Assembly: GCF_036898095.1 (NCBI RefSeq)
Contig: NC_090744.1
Coordinates: 99,638,240 to 99,702,239, forward strand
Direction: 5' to 3'
Length of the DNA stretch: 64,000 nt
Origin: Palaemon carinicauda
Taxonomy: Eukaryota; Arthropoda; Malacostraca; Decapoda; Palaemonidae
Made by a program: the position numbers and the translations under genes. Below, in pieces: positions 56,340 through 64,000 of this stretch (its first letter is position 1; every line of letters begins with the position of its first letter). A model generated the notes under the pieces. The model searched no databases, was not told the DNA's origin, and saw only the letters and a program-made list of their open reading frames with translations.

Positions 56340-59300
56340 TGGAACAATTTCCTATGCTGCTGCTATGACTTCAGATGAAACTAGAAGAATTTCCTCCTGG
56401 CTCAGCTTGATACTAGAGGAATTTGCTCCTATTGCCCCAGTCGGTGGGGCTGCTCTTGAGATGATGCTAGAAGAATTTGCCTTTGATACTCCAGTTGCTG
56501 CTGCTATGACTTCAGATGAAACTAGATGAATTTGCTTTTGATACTCCAGTTGCTGCTGCTATGACTTCAGATGAAACTAGATGAATTTGCTTTTGATACT
56601 CCAGTTGCTGCTGCTATGACTTCAGATGAAACTAGAAGAATTTCCTCCTGGCTCAGCTTGATACTAGAGGAATTTGCTACCATTGCCCCAGTCGGTGGAG
56701 CTGCTGCTTCTACAAAAGCTTGCTGCTCTTGAGATACTAGAAGAATTGCTTTTGATACTCCAGTTGCTGCTGCTATGACTTCAGATGAAACTAGAAGAAT
56801 TTCCTCCTGGCTCAGCTTGATACTAGAGGAATTTGCTCCCATTGCCCCAGTCGGTGGAGCTGCTGCTTCTACAAAAGCTTGCTGCTCTTGAGATAATACT
56901 AGATGAATTTGCTCTTGATACTCCAGTTGCTGCTGCTATGACTTCAGATGAAACTAGAAGAATTTCCTCCTGGCTCAGCTTGATACTAGAGGAATTTGCT
57001 CCCATTGCCCCAGTCGGTGGAGCTGCTGCTTCTACAAAAGCTTGCTGCTCTTGAGATAATACTAGATGAATTTGCTCTTGATACTCCAGTTGCTGCTGCT
57101 ATGACTTCAGATGAAACTAGAAGAATTTCCTCCTGGCTCAGCTTGATACTAGAGGAATTTGCTCCCATTGCCCCAGTCGGTGGAGCTGCTGCTTCTACAA
57201 AAGCTTGCTGCTCTTGAGATGATATTAGAAGAATTTGCTTTTGATACTCCAGTTGCTGCTGCTATGACTTCAGATGAAACTAGAAGAATTTCCTCCTGGC
57301 TCAGCTTGATACTAGAGGAATTTGCTCCTATTGCCCCAGTCGGTGGGGCTGCTCTTGAGATGATGCTAGAAGAATTTGCTTTTGATACTCCAGTTGCTGC
57401 TGCTATGACTTCAGATGAAACTAGATGAATTTACTTTTGATACTCCAGTTGCTGCTGCTATGACTTCAGATGAAACTAGAAGAATTTCCTCCTGGCTCAG
57501 CTTGATACTAGAGGAATTTGCTCCCATTGCCCCAGTCGGTGGAGCTGCTGCTTCTACAAAAGCTTGCTGCTCTTGAGATAATACTAGATGAATTTGCTCT
57601 TGATACTCCAGTTGCTGCTGCTATGACTTCAGATGAAACTAGAAGAATTTCCTCCTGGCTCAGCTTGATACTAGAGGAATTTGCTCCCATTGCCCCAGTC
57701 GGTGGAGCTGCTGCTTCTACAAAAGCTTGCTGCTCTTGAGATAATACTAGATGAATTTGCTCTTGATACTCCAGTTGCTGCTGCTATGACTTCAGATGAA
57801 ACTAGAAGAATTTCCTCCTGGCTCAGCTTGATACTAGAGGAATTTGCTCCCATTGCCCCAGTCGGTGGAGCTGCTGCTTCTACAAAAGCTTGCTGCTCTT
57901 GAGATAATACTAGATGAATTTGCTCTTGATACTCCAGTTGCTGCTGCTATGACTTCAGATGAAACTAGAAGAATTTCCTCCTGGCTCAGCTTGATACTAG
58001 AGGAATTTGCTCCCATTGCCCCAGTCGGTGGAGCTGCTGCTTCTACAAAAGCTTGCTGCTCTTGAGATGATATTAGAAGAATTTGCTTTTGATACTCCAG
58101 TTGCTGCTGCTATGACTTCAGATGAAACTAGAAGAATTTCCTCCTGGCTCAGCTTGATACTAGAGGAATTTGCTACCATTGCCCCAGTCGGTGGAGCTGC
58201 TGCTTCTACAAAAGCTTGCTGCTCTTGAGATACTAGAAGAATTGCTTTTGATACTCCAGTTGCTGCTGCTATGACTTCAGATGAAACTAGAAGAATTTCC
58301 TCCTGGCTCAGCTTGATATTAGAGGAATTTGCTCCCATTGCCCCAGTCGGTGGAGCTGCTGCTTCTACAAAAGCTTGCTGCTCTTGAAATGATGCTAGAA
58401 GAATTTGCTTTTGATACTCCAGTTGCTGCTGCTATGACTTCAGATGAAACTAGAAGAATTTCCTCCTGGCTCGGCTTGATACTAGAGGAATTTGCTCCTA
58501 TTGCCCTAGTCGGTGGGGCTGCTCTTGAGATGATGCTAGAAGAATTTGCTTTTGATACTCCAGTTGCTGCTGCTATGACTTCAGATGAAACTAGAATTAT
58601 TTCCTCCTGGCTCAGCTTGATACTAGAGGAATTTGCTCCCATTGCCCCAGTCGGTGGAGCTGCTGCTTCTACAAAAGCTTGCTGCTCTTGAGATAATACT
58701 AGATGAATTTGCTCTTGATACTCCAGTTGCTGCTGCTATGACTTCAGATGTAACTAGAAGAATTTCCTCCTGGCTCAGCTTGATACTAGAGGAATTTGCT
58801 CCCATTGCCCCAGTCGGTGGAGCTGCTGCTTCTACAAAAGCTTGCTGCTCTTGAGATGATATTAGAAGAATTTGCTTTTGATACTCCAGTTGCTGCTGCT
58901 ATGACTTCAGATGAAACTAGAAGAATTTCCTCCTGGCTCAGCTTGATACTAGAGGAATTTGCTACCATTGCCCCAGTCGGTGGAGCTGCTGCTTCTACAA
59001 AAGCTTGCTGCTCTTGAGATACTAGAAGAATTGCTTTTGATACTCCAGTTGCTGCTGCTATGACTTCAGATGAAACTAGAAGAATTTCCTCCTGGCTCAG
59101 CTTGATATTAGAGGAATTTGCTCCCATTGCCCCAGTCGGTGGAGCTGCTGCTTCTACAAAAGCTTGCTGCTCTTGAAATGATGCTAGAAGAATTTGCTTT
59201 TGATACTCCAGTTGCTGCTGCTATGACTTCAGATGAAACTAGAAGAATTTCCTCCTGGCTCGGCTTGATACTAGAGGAATTTGCTCCTATTGCCCTAGTC

Positions 59301-59460
59301 GGTGGGGCTGCTCTTGAGATGATGCTAGAAGAATTTGCTTTTGATACTCCAGTTGCTGCTGCTATGACTTCAGATGAAACTAGAATTATTTCCTCCTGGC
59401 TCAGCTTGATACTAAAGGAATTGCTCCTATTGCCCCAGTTGGTGGGGCTGCTGCTGCTCT
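56340..59460 (+). repeat. 163-bp tandem array with 789-bp higher-order repeat
   Basis: The basic unit is 163 bp (starts at 56833, 56996, 57159, and again 57518, 57681, 57844, 58007). It contains TTGATACTCCAGTTGCTGCT, TCCTCCTGGCTCAGCTTGAT, ATTGCCCCAGTCGGTGGAGC and TTCTACAAAAGCTTGCTGCT. Shortened units lack the last block or most of the unit. A composite block of long and short units starting at 58007 is repeated from 58796 (58329 matches 59118), giving a 789-bp higher-order period. Because 163 is not a multiple of three, frames shift at each unit and TGA recurs. Confidence 0.94.
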
Positions 59461-60690
59461 TGAGATGATACTTGAAGAATTTGCTCCAATTATAAAATAA
59501 TCTTGCTCTTGAGATGATATTAGAAGAATTTACTTCCGTTGCAGCTATAAGAAAAAGCTTGCTACTCATACTCAAGATAGAAGGGATTTGCTATTTCTGC
59601 TATGACTACAGATGATACCTGAAGAATTTGCTTCAGTTGCTATTAAATAATCTTGCTCTTGAGACGATACTTCCGTTGCTGCTATAAAAAAGTTTGCTGC
59701 TCTAACTTGATATAAGAGTTTACTTGTTGCTGCTGCAGCTATATAAAGGCTTCGCTGCTGAGATAGAAGAGGAATTTGCTCTTTATGCTCCGATGACTAC
59801 TGCTGCTGCTATAAAAGCTTGTATTTCTTGATGCGGCGAGAAGAATTTTCCTATTGATACAGTCGCTGCTGCGAAAGCTTCCTGCTCTTGAGACGATATT
59901 AGAAGAATTTACTTCCGTTGCCGCTATAAGAAAAGGCTTACTACTCTTACTTGAGATAGTAGAAAAGGAATTTGCTCTTTATGCTCCAGTAGCTATTACT
60001 AGTAGAACTTGCTTTTAAGATGCAATTTAATACTTTCTAAAAGGCTGTTGCTATTTTGTTTTTCCAGTTGGATGTGCCGGTAAAGGACTGCCGCTATAAT
60101 TAGATACTCGAGGTGCATTGAAGAGCTTTCTGCTGCTACTAATGACGCATTGAAGTCTACTAGAAGCCTGCCGCTCTTAATCTAGTTAGATGTTGCTGTT
60201 TCTGAGATGGACTGAAAAGCAATAGATGCACTGCTTGAAAATTCTTCGGTTGCTGCTCTGCTGCATTGGAGAGAGCAGCATGCTCTTCCTAGATGTTACA
60301 GTTCCTCGTACAGTTTAAGTACTTGCTACTATTATTTGAGATGCTTGTGCTGCTACTAATGATACACTGGAGAGCTTGCTGCTACTAATGTATTGATGTA
60401 TTTTCTTCTGGAAGAGCCTGCTGTTTGGTCTGCAATTGCCACTGCTACTAAAAATGCTTTGGAAATCGAAGTCTTAGAGCGCTTGAGGCTCATGCTGTAA
60501 TGGATGCTCTGAAGTTACCACCAGTAACATTCTGAGCTTGCTTCTAAAGTTGCTGTTATTATTCTGTAAGGTTTTCGTCCATACTGAACTTGCTATTGGT
60601 ACTGTAGTTAAGTACTTAACTCCCTGGAAACCAGTTTCTCCTAGAAGAAAGGGAATTTGTCATCATGCAACTGTTAAAACAAATGTTTTA
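59461..60690 (+). repeat. Degenerate relatives of the 163-bp repeat
   Basis: Fragments such as TTGCTCTTGAGATGATA, ACTTCCGTTGC and AAAAGCTTGCTGCT recur irregularly, with GCTGCTGCT runs. They fade towards 60500. These look like older, diverged units flanking a younger homogenised core. Similar weak relatives lie at about 56000-56340. Confidence 0.65.
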
Positions 60691-60696
60691 AATAAA
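60691..60696 (+). terminator. AATAAA polyadenylation signal candidate
   Basis: AATAAA followed by AACAGTTTTGTTTTCTTT, a T-rich downstream stretch typical of poly(A) sites. It would end the candidate transcript at about 60715. Confidence 0.4.
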
Positions 60697-60715
60697 ACCA
60701 AATTAACAGTTTTGT

Positions 60716-63224
60716 TTTCTTTACATTAGATTTTTTTAGTTACAAATACAAATGTTCAACGACCAGCTATACCTTGTGTTTCCTTCTGTGGAAAATTTAC
60801 TCTATTAAAATCAATACAAATTTTTTAATACAAATTTTTAGGTTTGAACATGTTTAAAATTAAGTTTGTCATACAGTTATCCTAAATGAGTCGTGATACG
60901 AACACAATTTTTAGATATGAACTTGCTTAAAAACCTTAAAAATTCAATTGCTGATAATATAGTAAAAAATATTCCCAGAAGACTACATTTACAGGTCTAG
61001 AGTATGTTAGAAAAACAGCAGGTTATGCACAGACTGGCAGCCAAAAATAAAACTAGAATGAATTATAATCTCAACTTAAATTATACTGAATTAAATCAAT
61101 CTAAATTTGACATGCTGAATTTAGGTTCAAAGATTTTATTAGTTATCAAGGCTTAAAACATCACTGAATAGTTCCTAGTATATAACTATCGTATTCAATA
61201 TTTAAAAAAAATTCAAATTTAGTTTTAAGCTATTACGCGAGGAATTACTTTGCCAAGTGGTAATTTTGAAACGTCATTAAAGATTTGAAGACTTTCACTG
61301 ATACTTGTTAACTCTGATTATGATCAAACCGAACATTGAGGATATTCAATTCCCTAATCAAGATAATTTTGAAAATTTAATCCCCTATCTTACCCTTCCA
61401 TTATCTGGATAATGAACCACTCCTAACTGAAAAAAAAAAAGTCTGAAAGGAAGACGTCCAATCTCTGAACCATTACTTACCAACAACTCTTGAATAGAAT
61501 CTGAACGAAGATCTTGGCTAGTCGATTCGTTATACATTGTCTCACACGGGCCCTTGTATGTCCATAACAGTCTTGATCCCTTCTGGACTGGAAGGCTACT
61601 GTAGCGTCCGCAAAGATTACTTTTTCGGTGGTCTTAAGTTACAACCTGTAAAAATTAAGTCTTAATTTGTGATGTTCTGGGTACAGCTAGAAAAAATGCG
61701 TTGGATCATATACACGAAGAGAACAGGAATCGAAAGGATTCGGTAAAATTAAATTATTAAATCCCTAAAACTAGATAACAGTATGATATATTTATGACTG
61801 GCAAGACAGCTTTTATCAATTGTTTTGCCGATTTAAGAGGCATTACAATCTAATGTATTTATCTTACTATACATTAAATAACCACTAATCTAGATTTATT
61901 TTTCGGAAAAACACAAACCATTTATGTAAAATTACGTGATCTAAAATTTGAATTCGGACAATGCTACACTAAAACTGCAAGGTGTCAAATACACTCCATA
62001 CCTACAGATGCTAGTCTGTCACCCGCATAATTTGGTTAAAACCTTTGCAATTGGTAAGTCCGAGCTGATTTAAGAATTATGAACATGATTATATTGAAAA
62101 AAAAAAAAAAACAACTACTCAATAACAGTTTGTGGTACAAAGGTATCAAACAATACCATATTTACCACCAATGATTTAAGCTTGTTAATTGATATAATCT
62201 ATCCCAGAAGGTAATATGTCTTAACACTTGATAGTTAATTTTAATCAGTGTTTTTAAGCAGACTCTTAAGCAGATTTATCTATACATTAACAACTCTTAA
62301 CCCTTTTGGCTCTAAAGTTCATCCAAAGTTTAACAAATTTACACATCTCTTGAAATAAGCTTTGTAACCATCAGATAAAGCTCTGAAAACTATGCAAGAC
62401 ATATCACCAGTAATTATTTCATATGTAAGTTATTGCAATATTCGAAACAGGTTTTACCTACTAATGTAATTTCAATCAGTAAATGCTGTTGCCAAACTTT
62501 ATTTGAACCTAATCTGAGTTGAGGTACTAAAGACAACTCAAATTATGCTTGAGCTTAAGGACTGAGTAAAGAGAGGTAAAACACCTATTAGTAACAAATA
62601 CAATCAACAGGAAGTCCTATATCGGTATTACGAGATATAAATTACATTGTACCCATCGGAAAATTGCAGGTAATCTTTATAGAATGACTAAAAGCAATAA
62701 ATATTAATCAGCCATTACAATTTACGTAGAAGTGAGCGCTTTAATTCCTACACTCACAAAGGCCTTAATCTAAGGCTAAATCACGGACTATATTAACCTC
62801 ATCACCTGTAATATCATTACTACTTATATGACAAATACCCGTACTTTCTGCTATCAGAAACCGCTACGACTCCATTCTGCTAAATGGAACGAGCACGCTT
62901 ACATTGTACTGCCGAAGTGTTTATTTTCTCTTACTCTTTATCTGTGTAAGCGTGAGTTGTAAGTAAACCGGGCAAAAAAGTTGAATCTAAACTATGCAGG
63001 GAAAAAGTTAATGACTAAGCTTGTATAAAATAAAACTAACATTGAATAGTTTGCTTTTGGAACTGGTAATTAGTGATTCTTTACTTAAAATACTAATTTT
63101 CTACAACTTTGTACGATACTAATATGAAAATACGGGACTGGCAATCAATGAAAAAAATGCAGAATAAAATTATGGCGTTTAGGTAATTAAACTAAAAAAT
63201 TAACTTTTATAGGTGCAGGTATAC
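60716..63224. other. AT-rich intergenic sequence
   Basis: No coding similarity. On the minus strand, 61645 down to 61481 is bounded by a good acceptor (TTTTTACAG) and donor (GTTGTTG then GTAAGTAATG). All three frames have early stops, so if it is an exon it is non-coding or UTR. Confidence 0.4.
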
Positions 63225-63410
63225 TTTTAGGAGTTTTTAATGCTACTGTTCTTAATTATTTTATTTCAATTGTTCATTACTTCATATATTTTATTCCCTT
63301 ATTTCCTTTCCTCGCTGGGCCCTTTTTGCCTGTTGGAGCCCTTGAGCTTATAAAATCCTGCTTTTCCAACTAGGGTTGTAGCTTAGCTAGTAATAATAAA
63401 TAGTAGCGAG
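63225..63410 (+). repeat. Dispersed LINE/SINE tail copy
   Basis: TTTCCTTTCCTCGCTGGGCC, TTGCCTGTTGGAGCCCTTGA and TTTTCCAACTAGGGTTGTAG match the tails at 1410-1522, 17670-17795 and 35035-35150. It ends in TAATAATAAATAG. Only the last 185 bp are present, as in a strongly 5'-truncated insertion. Confidence 0.78.
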
Positions 63411-64000
63411 GCTCAGTTTACTGAAAGAATTCAAACTTGATTTGCTCCAATCATCTCTCGCTTTCAGTTTTATATGTACTAAAAGCCAAATGGAACTAGA
63501 AATAATGAATACTACTGCGTGACTAACACGCAAGTAGAACACTTGTTTACCTTTTTCCGATAAACATTTACAACTGTATTAAATTTCCCTAATAAAACAG
63601 CACAGCACACCTTCAAATTAGCGTGCCTTGAAAGATCGCTGTTATTTGTAGAGAAATCTTGAAGATTTGAACTATACATTGAATATGACACAAGAATTCG
63701 AGCCTCTGAATTTGATCTGAACATTTACAGAATTCTAGGTTTAGCTTAAGCTTGACGGAATTAGAGCAACTCGGTAAACAATGTTTTAAGGTCTTTGTGG
63801 AAATGCTCTTAACTACTACTTTCATAATTTTTTATGAAGGTCAAAATGAATACTATTCCTCTAGGTCAAAATATTACTCGCCAAGTTTAGTTTTTGAGGG
63901 ATTCGCATTTTAATTTTTGAGGGATTCATAGTTTATGTTTGAAAGATTCTAATTGTATTATGTAGTAATGAGCTTTAACTAGTACGCCAATAATATCTCA
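63411..64000. other. Intergenic sequence, nothing recognised
   Basis: AT-rich. Two overlapping 70-codon minus-strand open frames (63512-63825) have no recognisable similarity. Confidence 0.4.

Larger units (their letters stand above)
51830..60715 (+). ncRNA. Candidate spliced long non-coding RNA built on tandem repeats
   Basis: Four putative exons on the plus strand. The first has an unknown start near 51830 and ends at 52014 before GTAAGC. The second is 53438-53612 (acceptor ATTTTTTCTTTTCAG, donor GTAAGT). The third is 54957-55126 (acceptor TGTTTTACTGTGCCAG, donor GTAGGC). The last runs from 55869 (acceptor AATTCTTTCAG) to just after AATAAA at 60691. The third exon is open in one frame. The terminal exon is filled by a 163-bp repeat that meets stops in every frame, so no long protein is possible. 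Exons two and four also begin with short tandem duplications. Everything here is inference from splice-like signals. The alternative is an unexpressed satellite array with chance splice motifs. Confidence 0.4.

Noticed and set aside
56567..59575. Many 60-155-codon frames in the 163-bp array on both strands
   Set aside because: Each is the same repeat unit read until the next stop; frames shift at each unit, so no continuous protein is possible.

Overview
This is a eukaryotic, intron-rich, AT-rich and repeat-dense window, most likely from a decapod crustacean. The basis is (i) a metazoan ER-lectin gene (ERLEC1) split into short exons over about 38 kb, (ii) several DIRS-type tyrosine-recombinase retrotransposons, a class I know to be common in decapods, (iii) a tRNA-derived SINE and a dispersed repeat with an AAT-rich tail that I recognise from shrimp-type genomes, and (iv) long pure (CT)n microsatellites. 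The species cannot be fixed from the sequence alone.

Layout. 1-40345 (+): the 3' half of ERLEC1. Seven coding exons (1866-1986, 3282-3458, 4305-4439, 20865-20992, 38702-38846, 39154-39234, 40196-40345) join in one reading frame with GT-AG introns and encode the second MRH (mannose-6-phosphate-receptor homology) domain and an acidic C-terminal tail. The exons for the signal peptide and first MRH domain lie upstream of the window. The two largest introns (about 16.4 and 17.7 kb) are filled by mobile elements.

The intron before exon 20865-20992 holds DIRS element 1 (about 7754-15713), with Gag, RT/RNase H, a Dam-like methyltransferase-like segment, a tyrosine recombinase with intact active-site residues, inverted termini and an internal complementary region. 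It also holds the 5' end of another DIRS, a dispersed repeat interrupted by a foldback element with about 255-bp arms, a tRNA-derived SINE and MITE-like repeats. The next intron holds a 5'-truncated LINE (minus strand), a decayed second DIRS of a different family (24727-31530), a third DIRS remnant (about 33140-34400), a LINE 3' end, and a TTAA-flanked piggyBac-type MITE.

40346-51700: ERLEC1 3' UTR of unknown length, then gene-poor sequence with three (CT)n tracts. 51830-60715 (+): a candidate undescribed spliced, probably non-coding, transcript. Four putative exons are bounded by good GT-AG sites. The terminal exon is about 4.8 kb, is largely built of a 163-bp tandem repeat with a 789-bp higher-order period, and ends near an AATAAA. 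Smaller tandem duplications lie in its other exons and an intron. 60720-64000: no recognisable gene, except a spliceable-looking interval on the minus strand (61481-61645) and another copy of the dispersed LINE tail (63225-63410).

The best candidates for something new are the repeat-built candidate lncRNA at 51.8-60.7 kb, the foldback element with a reused hairpin core at 16.45-17.60 kb, and the long arginine-serine (RS) domain in the DIRS Gag.
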